Assembly (NCBI GenBank): GCA_025504975.1
Contig: JANUWI010000001.1
Location: 2,108,001 to 2,172,000, forward strand
Reading direction: 5' to 3'
Source: Plenodomus lindquistii
Taxonomy: Eukaryota > Ascomycota > Dothideomycetes > Pleosporales > Leptosphaeriaceae
Length of the DNA stretch: 64,000 nt
Part shown: piece after piece, positions 43,033 to 54,045 of the stretch
How the letters are laid out: every line of letters starts with the position of its first letter
How positions within the stretch are numbered: the first letter of the stretch is position 1
The notes under the pieces: generated by a model
What the model was told of the DNA's origin: nothing
What the model saw: the letters and a program-made list of their open reading frames with translations, nothing else
The model's database searches: none
Program-made: the position numbers and the translations under genes

Positions 43033-44144
43033 TCACGCAGCACCAATCCGTATTGCGTACTTCGAAGCGCTGACCTTTCCGTCTTTCAAGTTCTTCAATG
43101 CTCCTGATAGCCCTTTCAGTCCATCCGGAACTACCTCATGGGGATGCGGGGTCAACCACCCATCCTGTAAACCTTTGGAAATCAGTCGAGTGTAGACGTA
43201 GCCAAAATCCTCGCCTCGTCCATCGGGGGTGTAATTAATTCCCTGGTTGGCTTTAGCGTGGAAGGTGCCTGTGTGAACGTATCCAACGTATGTGATCGAT
43301 GTGCGTAGAGTCTTTGCCGGCACATTGTAATCCTTCTCGGGCAGTACGAACGTCGCATGCCCTTTTGGCGCAACAACATCGACCAAAAGCTCAAAGGTGT
43401 TCGGCTCTGCGATGCAGTCGAGTGCATGAGCGATTGATAATTCTCCCTGTTTGTTCAAAGCTTCACGGATTTTTCGCGCCATGATCTCATTTCCCTCGCG
43501 ATAGTCAATGATCACATCTCCCTTCGAAGCATCAATAAGTCCTTCGACCATGCTCCGTCCTTTGCCGGCTATCGCAATGATGGGATGCAGGTTTGAACGG
43601 GCTGCGAACTTTATAGCATAAGCTCCCAAACCAGTAGAAGCGCCGTATATGAGTACCGGAGTTGGAGTGGTCGCAGGCATCCAAGGGGGACTTAATCCAA
43701 GATTGTGGTACAATGCAATGGCTGCTGTGAGAGCCGCCAAGGGTACTGTAGATCCCTAGAGAAGTCAGAATACCAACCTAATCTCCAGATAATCTGAAAC
43801 AGACATACCGCTTCAAAAGAAATTTTTGGGGGCAGAATAAAAGTGGTAGAAGCAGGTGCGATGGCGAACTCAGCGAAGCTCCCACCACTTGTGCGCATTG
43901 GGTGGAAGGCCGCGACTCGATCACCGCTCTTGAATTCGCTGACATCTGGACCGACGCTCTCCACAATGCCTGCTATATCGTCCCCAGAGTTCAATGGCTG
44001 ACCCCCATACACCACGAGCTTCCAGTCTTTCGGATTTAAGCCCGAGTAGACCACCCTGATCAAGACCTCCCCTCTGCCAGGTGTAGGCACTGGCGATTCA
44101 ACGATATCAACCTCTAGAGAGGTTTGTACAATTCCTTCCAACAT
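43033..44144 (-). CDS. TOXD-like zinc-type alcohol dehydrogenase/enoyl reductase
   Basis: MDR-superfamily NAD(P)H oxidoreductase of the fungal trans-acting enoyl reductase group (TOXD/LovC-like), about 352 aa. Exons 44144-43809 and 43755-43033 (GTATGT donor, CTCTAG acceptor). GroES-like half: VYSGLNPKDWKLVVYGGQP and GDDIAGIVESVGPDVSEFKSGDRVAAF, without the zinc-ligand cysteines of true alcohol dehydrogenases. Rossmann half: PVLIYGASTGLGAYAIKFAARS. The start is ATG 44144 (MLEGIVQTSLEVDI). Such enzymes often sit in polyketide clusters, but no polyketide synthase is present here; the only candidate partner is the P450 divergent from it 1.3 kb away. Function as an independent reductase is equally possible. 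Confidence 0.87.
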
Positions 44145-45489
44145 GATTTTCGGCAGAGACACCTTTGCAAGAGGGTAAAAGTTTCTGTCGGCTTAGGGGT
44201 GGGCACAAGTCAGGTTAAGGTGTAATCTTTGCTTTATGGAAGAATGCGAGGCTCCTACACTGTTCGCGAGGGTAGCGATCACTTGTGGGCCGATGCAAAC
44301 GTTCCGCGGCTTCCGAACAGCCACGGACACCGTGAGCTTGAGACGACCGTAATAGTTTTCTACCCACCTACGCAAAACAGACTATGCTTTTGCAAACTAC
44401 TCAAGCATGCCTGTTAATGATGAATTATACTATAACGCATATAGCTAAGGTCAGTACTACCATAGAACGCTTTTACTCATAGCTTTATAGTAATATGTAC
44501 TTGCCAAGTCTCCTTACGACGTAACAGATTGTTGCGGATGATTATTCGTCGTCTTAGTGCTAGTACGATACCGGCGTTTAGGCGGTGTTTTCGAAAGACC
44601 GAAGCTGTCCGTCCCCACTATTAGGTGCGTTCGCCTCACAGCAATATTCCGCAAACCCCACTTTTCCGCAACGTCTTCATGAAACATTATATCACTTATA
44701 AAGAAAGGCATTACATTCCCGCCTAAAAATTTAAAATTCAAGAGGGGTTCTACCTATGAACATAGCAAATTACAACGTAGAACGACTAATGATTTCATTA
44801 TGTTCATTCCTTAAGTCTGATGATATGTCGTAAGCTAGGTATAAAGACATTTGTGATGTATCTTACAAGCAAGCACCTAATCACAAGAACTCGCAAACAA
44901 TGGGCTTACCTATCGTGTGAACGTTGATGTTGGTAGCCAAACAATATTATTCTGTTAAGGAAACGTTAGATGCAATACATCTGAAGTCAGTACCATTTGC
45001 GCAGTGTCAGGACCGTTGCTGCCACTCTTGACGACTGTACAATTGTCCGCGCTACTGTTTATAGTTATAAGTGGGGACGGTAACCTCTGCTCCCTTCCCA
45101 TGTGAACCAATCATGCATGACCATATCACAATATCCTGGTTTAGCTAGTCCTCATAACGTTACACCATAGGTGGGCTTGGTGAGAATCTGGGGAAAAGGC
45201 TTGGCTGAAATGCAGGATACAAGAGCGCGACGTTCCCGACCGGAGGCCGTGATTGCCATCGGAATTGGTAGAGTACATCGTGATGAAAACCGTGCTATAT
45301 TTTACCGGATATGCCGTATATATCCGACTATGCTGTCCTGACCCGGATCCTGCTTCTGCACGTGTTCTGCGTTACTGTTACATGTCTGGATTTGCAACCG
45401 GCGAGTGAGCAACTTACATCCGAACTGAGTGTCACCCTTCCACCTTTGTTCAATTTGGTTGGCTATTGTGCGTCAGCCGCGTATTTACG
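44145..45489. other. 1.3-kb AT-leaning region between enoyl reductase and P450
   Basis: No convincing gene. The middle (44390-45080) is AT-rich with scattered stops and contains an inverted repeat pair (separate entry). It also holds the two divergent promoters. Confidence 0.4.
44609..45080. repeat. Possible MITE-like segment bounded by 11-bp inverted repeats
   Basis: CCGTCCCCACT at 44609-44619 is the exact reverse complement of AGTGGGGACGG at 45070-45080. The 472-bp interval is AT-rich and non-coding. This fits a short non-autonomous DNA transposon, but no clear target-site duplication was found and the inverted repeats are short, so chance is not excluded. Confidence 0.3.
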
Positions 45490-47299
45490 ATGGTGGCGTT
45501 GATCAGTCTTCCGTGGCTTTTGGCCGTTACCATCGCGGCGATCGCTCTCTATATTGCGAAGCATTCGAAGACTCGGAACCTCCCTGACGGCCCTGCGGGT
45601 TTACCTCTCGTTGGAGTTTTGCCAGACAAAAAGCTTCTACTGCATGAGCAGCTTCTGCGATATGTCCCTATCTACGGCGACTTCTTTTCCTTCAACATGG
45701 GCAGATCTAAAGCCATAATTCTGAGCAGTCCGGCTGCTATCGACGACCTGATTGTCAAGAAGGGACAGAATTTTAGCTCGCGCCCTACTTCTTCAACGCA
45801 AGCCAAGATCGTAGGACAAGACAGGCTGGTCCAGATGGAGTATGGCGATTCTTTCAGAGTATGTTATCTCATAGCCAGACCACATGGAAGATGATATTGA
45901 CTTGGTCCGCAGAAACACCGCAAAATGGCACACACCCTTTTGGGCGTACAGAATCTCAAATCCTTCGCGCCGTATCAAGATTACGAAAGCATACAAGTCC
46001 TAAAGCATCTCGTGGGAAATCCCAGTGGTTTCTACGAGGAAGTGCAACGCTATGCAACCAGCGTAACATTGAGCCTGCTGTGCGGAACCTCAACTCGATT
46101 TTCACGTATAAATGCTGATTGAGGGATAGAGTTGGTGCACGCCTTCCAGATGGCAATAGTTCAGTAACTCATGAAATCGACCTCACTACGCGCAAATTGT
46201 TTAGTTGTACGTCGAACGACACAATTTTGATGTTCTGGCTGATTCGCCTTACTAGGTCTGCGGCCCGGAGGATGGTTCGCGGATTGGCTTCCTTTTGCCG
46301 ACATGCTGCCCGACGCCTTAGCACCGTGGAGAGCCAAGGCCCAGCGAGCTTACGAGGGTATTGTGGAGTTTTGGTCTGTGTTTTACGATCCCGTCGCTAA
46401 GAGAGTCATGGAGGGGGACGCACCAGACTGTTTCGTGAAGAACTTCATCCAAAGCCCTAATGTTGGTTCCTTCTCTGAATCGGAAAGAAGAGTCTTGTTC
46501 TCGGATATCCTTGCAGCTGGCCAGGAGACCACAATAACGACCCTCCATTACTTCTTCAAGGCTGCTTTGTTGTATCCTGACTTCATCAAGCATGCTCAGG
46601 CGGAGCTGGACCAGGTGGTGGGGCGGGACCGTTTGCCTGATTGGGACGATCGACCAAATCTACCATACATCAAAGCTCTCATTGCAGAACTCCACCGGTG
46701 GGCGTCCTCAACACCCCTAGGCTTCTATCATGCGACGAGTAAAGATGACACATACCGAGGATCATCCATACCGGCCAACACGACAGTAATCTATAGTACC
46801 TATGCAGTGCATCATGATGAACAGTATTTTGCCCAGCACGAAAAGTTCATCCCTGAGCGTTATCTCCCGGAATCTGATGCAAGAAGAATGGCCAATGGTG
46901 CCTTCGCACCTGTTCACTATGCATTTGGCGTCGGCAGAAGAGAATGTCCGGCAAAGTATGTCGCAGAGGCTAGTCTCTACATCACTATAAGTCGTCTCCT
47001 CTGGGCATTCAATATAGAACTTGGCACAAATCCGCCGCCTGGTGACGGAATCGGTAAGTCGCCATCGGGATTACTGTATACACTGGGTAGAACTCAACTG
47101 ACCACATTCACTAGTTGGTGGTATTCCCATCCTGGGTCCGGCTAAGTTCGGTTGCAACGTGACTGCCAGAAGCGAAAAAGTCAAGGAAGTCATCGAAGCA
47201 GCGAGCCAGGAAAAAGGTTCTAGTGTACACCTCGAGGATGCTGTTTTGTTGTACGAGAAAGAGTTAGCAAGGGTTGGGAAGAAAATCAGAAGCGAGTAG
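45490..47299 (+). CDS. Cytochrome P450 monooxygenase (five exons)
   Basis: Membrane-anchored heme-thiolate oxygenase, about 533 aa. Exons 45490-45858, 45913-46105, 46150-46206, 46256-47053 and 47115-47299; introns are 43-61 nt with good acceptors. The N-terminus (LISLPWLLAVTIAAIALYIA) is a signal anchor, followed by the Pro-rich hinge LPDGPAGLPLVG. I-helix: LAAGQETTITT. ExxR: ELHR. Heme loop: YAFGVGRRECPAKYVAE, with the ligand Cys in FGVGRREC. The family text resembles fungal O-methylsterigmatocystin-oxidoreductase-like P450s, which is only a broad group. Neighbour is the divergent TOXD-like reductase. The 57-nt third exon and the 44-nt second intron are easily missed. Confidence 0.88.
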
Positions 47300-48103
47300 A
47301 TGAGCTTAAGCCTCCAGTCAATAACGTCAAAAATTGATCTCTATATCCGTGGTTCAGAAGCAAAGAGCGGATCATTTGCTTCGCCTGTTAGTAGTAGATG
47401 ATGCGTTTGTGCACACTACTACACAAGACACTCTGAGGAATAGGGGCGAACATGCTGTCCATTGAGTTCACCGACTGCGAAAGCACTCCTAATCAGACGT
47501 AAACAATATATTATCCTTTTGTTCAAGTTCTTCCACATACGACCATAGGACACTGAGAACTAGGCTTCCCGTCCGCTCAGCCATATATAAGCAGTGTACC
47601 GGCCGATTAGTAGTTAGGTGGGTGACCACTAGCGAATCCCCGCTGTTGTATGTTTTTGGTTTTTGCAAGGTGTGCAACATTAAACAACACAATCAGCTTG
47701 TAATGTATATTTAACAATACGCGTATATATTTTTGTGCGCAAAGCATGCATCGCGCATTCGAATACTAGAGTGACCTTAGAACGAGCCTATATTTATTGA
47801 GTCCTTATCTCAATCAAAAAGCGCAAGTCTTGAATCTGTAAAGAAGTGAGGAGACGACATCTAGACTGCAAACTACTAGAGCAATGTTATAATTACTTGT
47901 AAAATAACAAGCTGGTGTATAAGCCTCTCTTATTTATTCTATTATAAATCCTGATAGCTGTACACAGAGGCGCTCCTAGAGTCTGTCTGGACTTCATAGA
48001 TAGAAGTGTGTTGGTTTAAACTTAGCGCCTCGGTACTCCCGCGTACCTACTCAGCCGCGTTCCCGCAACCATAGTGCGCTCCCTCATCTACCTCGTTCGC
48101 GCC
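47300..48103. other. 0.8-kb AT-rich region
   Basis: AT-rich sequence (especially 47690-47960) with no coherent ORF, between the P450 and the F-box-like gene. It may be degraded repeat sequence, but no terminal repeat was found. Confidence 0.35.
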
Positions 48104-49648
48104 ATGGACAAACTACCACAGGAGCTGATCAACCGTATTGTGTGGTTCGCAGAGCGTTACCCAGACCAGGCGAAGTGGGGTCCCGCGATAGGACAATCAT
48201 TCAAGCCCGATGGTCAGCCATCTCAATTTCCTCGGCTCGCGATCCTCAATCGCACCTGGAAGGAAGCAGTCGAGACCATTACTTTTCATCGTCTAGGCAT
48301 CAAGAGCCATGAGTTAGAATCGTTCCAGACGATTGTGATAGGAAATCGCCGCAACCACCTTTCCTGGATCAGCTTCAAAGCGGAATTGCCAACATATTCG
48401 GAAGAAGCATACGAACACAGGGAATCACTACTTGATCGGCATGCCAACAACGAGACATTCACGAAAGCTATAAGCGAACTTTTCACGGTGTTCCGAACAT
48501 GGGAGGATAACGGTGTGAAGAACGGAGTGCGGCTTGACATTGTGGGAGCTTCGTCGCCGACAGACTTTCGGGAAGTGGATGAGCTCCAGATTGAGCTTGG
48601 TGACTGCAGAGATATTCAATCCGCTCGTTGGGCAGACTCGCACCTGTGCCTTGTACAACCCGAAAATTTGCCTACATTGTCCAATGTGCAGCACCTCACT
48701 ATCGAGAATTGGGGTGGGCGAAGACTTGCACCAAACGTGGGACCAGATTTGGGGGTGGCACTGCCAGAGCTCAGGAAAGTGGACTGGGAGTTCCCAGACT
48801 GCGAGGCTGGCTCTGACGCGGGGTCAGATCAGGACTCGTTGGATTCAGACTATGATCCGGAGTGGGAATCGGCGACATCTCCCAAGGCGCGCGGCAAGGC
48901 GCGCGCTGAATTTGCTAACAAGCTCTCGCCAATGCATTTCCGCTCGCTTAACTCTGCCATTATTGTCTTTTACCACTGCACCCCTTCAGATCAGAGGTAT
49001 ACAGTTCCGAGCATTGTGCCAGAAGGCTACACATACGACCCGTTCAGTTCGTCAATCCGAACCTTCTCACAATGTCTTACAACTCTTACTTTGAGTGCGC
49101 ACGTCGACCTCACGCTATTCTGGCCATCAGCTAAAAACGCGATTCCACCATGTTGGCCCCACTTGAAGTCTCTCGACGTCACGTTTGATATGGTCGCTCC
49201 ATCTGGCAAATGGTACTTCACTGGTCCAACACCGGCCTATGATTCCGACGACGACTCCGTGCGCGGCATTATCGGAAGTGTCGATACGCGCGAGTTAAGC
49301 TGGGCAGACTTCCGGCAGCACCCTGACCCAGAAACCTTCGATCCTTTTCTCGGCGCGCTCGCAAAAGCCGTTGCTCAGATGCCCGTTCTCGAGTCCTTCA
49401 TGCTTACGTCTGATATGGCGGGTAAGACGGGCAAACTGCACATTTCATATCACGCGCCAGGCCAGAGAGCGGAGTGGGGTGATGAAGACCCGGGGGATAA
49501 AGAGTACAGGAGGATTTACTACGCGTGTGAGACTGGAGTTTGGGTACCAGAGCGGAAAACCTCCGAAGGGTTGAAACGCGCAGGGATTCAAAAGTACGGT
49601 GGGGAGGCGATTGAGCGATATGTGGGAAGTCAATATTATCGAAGGTGA
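48104..49648 (+). CDS. F-box-like/LRR-like fungal protein of unknown role
   Basis: Single exon, 514 aa from ATG 48104. The start MDKLPQELINRIVWFAERYP is an F-box-like helix, followed by FPRLAILNRTWKEAVETITFHRLGIKSHELESFQTI. The rest resembles large lineage-expanded fungal proteins that pair an N-terminal F-box-like motif with irregular leucine-containing segments (LPTLSNVQHLTIENWGGRRL, WPHLKSLDVTFDM, MPVLESFMLTSDM). An acidic linker (CEAGSDAGSDQDSLDSDYDP) lies near residues 245-265. The C-terminus ends YGGEAIERYVGSQYYRR. Such proteins could act as SCF substrate adaptors, but the F-box is weak, so this is an inference. Confidence 0.72.
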   Translation: MDKLPQELINRIVWFAERYPDQAKWGPAIGQSFKPDGQPSQFPRLAILNRTWKEAVETITFHRLGIKSHELESFQTIVIGNRRNHLSWISFKAELPTYSEEAYEHRESLLDRHANNETFTKAISELFTVFRTWEDNGVKNGVRLDIVGASSPTDFREVDELQIELGDCRDIQSARWADSHLCLVQPENLPTLSNVQHLTIENWGGRRLAPNVGPDLGVALPELRKVDWEFPDCEAGSDAGSDQDSLDSDYDPEWESATSPKARGKARAEFANKLSPMHFRSLNSAIIVFYHCTPSDQRYTVPSIVPEGYTYDPFSSSIRTFSQCLTTLTLSAHVDLTLFWPSAKNAIPPCWPHLKSLDVTFDMVAPSGKWYFTGPTPAYDSDDDSVRGIIGSVDTRELSWADFRQHPDPETFDPFLGALAKAVAQMPVLESFMLTSDMAGKTGKLHISYHAPGQRAEWGDEDPGDKEYRRIYYACETGVWVPERKTSEGLKRAGIQKYGGEAIERYVGSQYYRR

Positions 49649-51632
49649 ATAGGTTGAATACGCACGTAAGAAAATACGTCTTAGTGCGATGAGGGCGCGG
49701 GAAGGTTAATGTAGCGTACTGCCTGTTCGCACGTGAGAAAGAATGTGCTTTTAAGGTAGATAGAGTCCTATGAGCTAAATTTTGGTATGCCTTGGGTTTC
49801 ATCCGCGAACCTGTCCTCCACTTCACAAACAATCCTTGGCGCTATGCACGATTCGCCTGCAAGTCGCAGTGAAAGTCGCGTTAGTAACACACCTGAGAGA
49901 ATGTACGTCTCTGAGCAATCTGAGTGCACCGCTAGCAGTAGATATATCCGTTCACAAAAAAATACGGAATACACGCGCAAAGCATGCATGTTCAATTCAT
50001 TATGTTGTTAGCGCAAGCAGATCTTTCGTTGTATCTTATACCTCAGAGAACATTCCGAGAATCATTACATGGGCTTTGATCTTCTACGTCTCGTTACCAC
50101 TGTGGCGTCTTGAATCATTTGCCTGCAGTTGAACAAGAGCAGAATTCGTCTCGTTCATGCAAAGGCTCCTGCACATAACCATCATGTCGTCATACACTAT
50201 CGCAACACGCGAGTAGAAAGATCAGCTTCTACTTACCTGAATACTCACGTCTAACGCTGATTTGAACCCGGTACGTAGATCGCTTTGCCAAGATTGAATG
50301 TAAGACTGTAAAGTCTATTGCGCGACCAGCCTCGATGAAGCCGCGTCTGAATGTATATGTATGCGACATTCGAAGCGTCTGAGATCTCGTCTCGTATAAC
50401 GTCATGGGTGTATCCAAGAAAGCGCGTATTTCTTGTGTCCACATTTCATATCGACAGCTAACACTTCGGCCTGCGCAGCAGCAGGGTGGTAACAAAGGCA
50501 ACGGAATTCAATACGACGTTGTTATCCCTACTTTTAGAGCATACAAGTACAATCTAATCACTTGTAGTAGACGTTTCAGTGTGGTGTGTTGGCTACGGTG
50601 AGTGGTGTCTGAAATTGTGTGCGGACAACTTGACAGTGAGAAGGGGAATATTGTACTCGTTAGTATGTATGAATATATAAGATACAGAAGAGTATTTACT
50701 AGTCATAGCACTTACAATGATAGCTAATCTCAGAACCTAGGCATTAGAGATAGACATTTGATGTATATGCGCTTGCGCAACTAAAATCTTGTTTATATAA
50801 TGTCATAAGATGATGGTCCAGTCAAAGATCGGGTTGGTCGATTACGTGTCAGTGTGTTTGAAGCGAAACTAGAACTCCAAGGTCTAACAGCTAAGCTTGA
50901 CGGTGACATGGAGGAACTGCTGAAGGTATGCCCCGAGTTGGCTGATGACTATGAAGCACGCTGCGCGTTGTATCTGTCAAACTAGATACGACTCTCTTCG
51001 CTCCTGTAGACTAATCAAAGATCACGTTCTATCATCTGTCTGGGCTGGTGTTATTAGGCCGCCCTGCTTTTCTTCCTGCCATGTTGATTCGCCTTGATAC
51101 ACCTGGATTCTGCTCGCTGTTCACTTCGGTGAGGCTTTATAATGAACTAGCGGTTATGAGTGCCACCGGCATCAAGCCGATTGGCAGCAGCTTCGCAAAT
51201 ACGAGACAGCTTGGCGAAACTGCCTGATGAGGCCTGAAATATCTCAACGTCATATTACATGCAGCGGCTGATGAAGTTCTTCAAAGTCGACGAGTCCATG
51301 CACCCACGGCCCTGCATCCAGTACCTCATGCGAGATCTTGAAGTCTTCCAAATTCACTGCCTCTCACTTGCTCCTCCAATTCCCATTCACCGCTGGACAT
51401 TGCTGCCTAGCATCTTCCACGAGTGGGGCAGCAGCGCGCTAGTTACTTGTCGCTTGCCCTGTAGCTGCTGTATACAATTGCCTGCTCGTCACCCCCGCCT
51501 CCCACTTCTCGCTCTCACCCCAACACTACAACCCTCCTGGGCGTCCACTTCGTCGACGAGAGGCCGCCGTCAGTAAGTCGCTTCAAATCCTCATCTCTGT
51601 ATATACTGACGGGAGTGCAGCGCATATTCACT
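49649..51632. other. 2-kb gene-poor region
   Basis: No complete gene recognised. The stretch 50640-50800 is AT-rich. A 58-codon coding-like frame without its own start lies at 50809-50985 (separate entry). The right end is pyrimidine-rich (51480-51560) and is probably the promoter of the next gene. Confidence 0.4.
50809..50985 (+). pseudogene. Coding-like fragment, possible gene relic or lost exon
   Basis: An open frame between a TAA and a TAG reads like protein: VSVFEAKLELQGLTAKLDGD, then MEELLKVCPELADDYEARCA. It has an amphipathic, charge-balanced composition unlike the surrounding shadows, but no ATG at its start and no obvious upstream exon. It may be the last exon of a decayed gene. Confidence 0.3.
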
Positions 51633-52417
51633 ATGTACGAGAATATCAACACCTCCAAGGTCGCGTCGCAGCCCCCGCACATGAGACCCAACGCCACCAA
51701 GCCCGCAAAGGTCGAATTCAAAACCCTGCGTGAGCACATTGAGGACTCCAAGGTCAAAGTCGCTCAGACCCATGCCGGCAATGCGATTGCGCGTAAGTTC
51801 CATCGTTTCCATGTTCTGGTGGCTAGTCTGACATGTCCTGTAGCCGCAACAAACCCAACATCAAGCTCAATTACGGCGGCGTCATGAGTGATGCTTCCCG
51901 ATACAATCGTGTCGAGTCATCCGTTAAGCTAGGGCTGATGCCAAAACTGGCCGTCGACCTCAGCTGGTATAAATACACCCAGGCCCACTACCTCAAAGGT
52001 CTTAAGGGCGGCATGACCGACGGCAAGCTCAACCCCACCAAGTACGGTTCATGTGCGAGCAACGATCTTGGCTTGTGCATGGCTACCTTTGGAACTGTCA
52101 ACCGCTGCGTGTTTGGTGCTGAATGCGAGCTCCGTCATCGATTTCCCACTGCCTTCGAACGCAGGTGGATGAAATACATGACGCGGGGTAAAGAGGATAA
52201 TCTCTGGTGGAACCTTATGTGGGCGGGCAACCCTAGTGGCAAGACTGACTTGCGTCACTACTACGAGAACAATCGGGTTGGTCGTGAGAATGCCGCTGTC
52301 GAGGGCGATCAGCTGGGTGTTGCGGCGACCATTGTCGATCCGGAGGATAGTGATGACCCAGAGATTGAGGATTCCGACTTCGAGATGCCACAGTCTGACG
52401 ACGAGACCGAGTCCTAG
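51633..52417 (+). CDS. Orphan protein with an apparent frame conflict at its intron
   Basis: From ATG 51633 a frame reads MYENINTSKVASQPPHMRPN to 51792, where a canonical intron begins (GTAAGT, CTGAC branch, CTGTAG acceptor, 51793-51843). The only long open frame after the acceptor (RNKPNIKLNYGGVMSDASRY to TAG/stop at 52417) needs an exon phase that the first exon does not supply; the join is one base out. Either a one-base error or indel is present, or the downstream ORF starts at ATG 51833 inside the intron (195 codons). The main part has aromatic-rich, globular text (VDLSWYKYTQAHYLKGLKGG, NLWWNLMWAGNPSG) and an acidic tail (DSDDPEIEDSDFEMPQSDDE). No family recognised. Confidence 0.45.
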
Positions 52418-53210
52418 AGATTCGTCTCCACTATGGACATACTCACTCAACTCAAAGGTCCCTGAGCCCTCGGGCGACATGGTTAGATAGCTTCTTCACT
52501 CAAAAATGTTTAGGCATTGGGGCAAGATAGCTCCTCTCGGTATCGAGGATACACATGAATGAAATCAAGACACATTCTGCACTGATCGCTCAATCTCCCT
52601 CTTCGTGATGAATGAATGCGCAATAAATGCCACGAAGGCAGAGCCTGTTACTCTCTGACTCTCACATGTTCCTATCTTTAACCCATTTATCATTGTTTTA
52701 TATGTCCGAAAGAACGGGGGCGTGACTCATTGGCTTCGAAGTGAGCAACATGACCAGTTCCTCTGCCACCACCAAAGTCTCACTATTGCGACCTCTTCTG
52801 TGCTGAACTATGGAGTATAGTCATTTGAATTGTTCTCCAGGTGAATCTCTCATGCAAATCCCACCAGTGCGCGACCTGTCCGTCTCTTTGGCCTCTCTCG
52901 GGTGAGTGAACCACTCGAGGTGAATGGCTTTCCAATCAAGACAGCTTTCGAGGTGAATACTGAAAATTGTGCCGCCTCTCTATCGCTTTGGCTGCTCACC
53001 GGTGAGTCGAGTCTTGCTCACCGCGATTCTAGCACCTTCCTATTGACGTGGGTAGTCCGTTTTGGGCATCCGCGTGTTTGCCAAGCCCACCGTGATCAAG
53101 ACAGCTCAAATTTCTCGCTCTGCTGTCCTGTCCTCTCACCCCACAATACCACTTCCCCCCAAGGTCTCTTTTCTTTCGACTCTCTTTCTCGTTACCGTTA
53201 CTTCTCCGCG
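52418..53210. other. Intergenic region with repeated GGTGAAT/GGTGAGT units
   Basis: This 793-bp stretch is upstream of the next gene. Between about 52840 and 53010 the heptamer GGTGAAT or GGTGAGT occurs five times at irregular spacing. A CT-rich tract (53130-53200) directly precedes the start codon. No gene recognised. Confidence 0.4.
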
Positions 53211-53917
53211 ATGACGTACAATACGGTCAAGCCTCCTCTTGGTTATGCCCACTACCAGGATCATATCCTCGTCATCAAGGTCCCTGGTCGCCTCCTCCGG
53301 AGTTGGTGGTCCAAAATGATCCGCCCCGAGTTCTGGGAGACGCTCGATGCCGATCAGCAGTTGGCATACGCGTACTGGTCACATGAATGTGTTATGGAGC
53401 GTCGTGAGCATGTTCCAACCTTCTCCACTAGGGCTGGCCTTGTAGGCGCAATCACTCGCTTCCAAGTCGAGAACTCAGCCTGTAAGTAAACTGCTCTTCA
53501 GCCTGGCAACCACTAACGTTGATTCAAGTCATCACTGGCTCCTCAAAGGTCTCTCCTCCAAAGACAAAGGTCGCCAGCGCGGAGCAGGAAGCCACAGAGA
53601 ATGCTGTCGTGGCTGCTCAAGCTGCCGACGCCTTGCGCGATAACGAGATGGGCCCGTACGGCGATGGTCATTTCGACACGACATCCATGAGCTTAGAGAC
53701 TGCCGGGAACATCAGCGAGTTCATCCAAGATTGTATGTTCACCCCCAACTCACACGTTTCCTACCTTGACTGAAAAGTTCTAGCCCTGAAGTTTACGGAT
53801 GAGGTGATTGCCGACTCCAAGGTCGACACCGCCACCCACACCAAGGTCGCGGAAGCGCTGCGCAAGCCCGAGTACCGGGTCCACCTCGCTGCCTTCAATG
53901 ACGCCTTCCCAAAATAA
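53211..53917 (+). CDS. Small orphan protein, three exons
   Basis: Exons 53211-53481, 53529-53732 and 53784-53917 join in frame to 202 aa; donors are GTAAGT and GTATGT, acceptors CAAG and CTAG. The start MTYNTVKPPLGYAHYQDHIL follows a pyrimidine-rich leader. The N-terminal ~90 residues are rich in Trp, Tyr and Arg (LLRSWWSKMIRPEFWETLDA, QQLAYAYWSHECVMERREH) and look globular. The remainder is polar and alanine-rich (AEQEATENAVVAAQAADALR). No motif or family was recognised. The precise introns argue for a real gene. Confidence 0.65.
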
Positions 53918-54017
53918 CTGCAGCATCCCAGGTCGGTAATGTCGTCTCAGTTTCCAATAAGGACGCTGAGAGAGCGAACATGTCAAAGGTCGTCTGGTCC
54001 AGCACCACTGTGGTGTA

Positions 54018-54045
54018 GGGAGGGGGGGGGGGGGGGGGTGGGGGC
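54018..54045. repeat. Poly-G tract (17 consecutive G)
   Basis: A run of 17 G (54022-54038) with GGGA before it and TGGGGGC after it. It could form a G-quadruplex and is prone to length error in sequencing. It lies between the orphan genes and the right-edge cluster. Confidence 0.9.
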
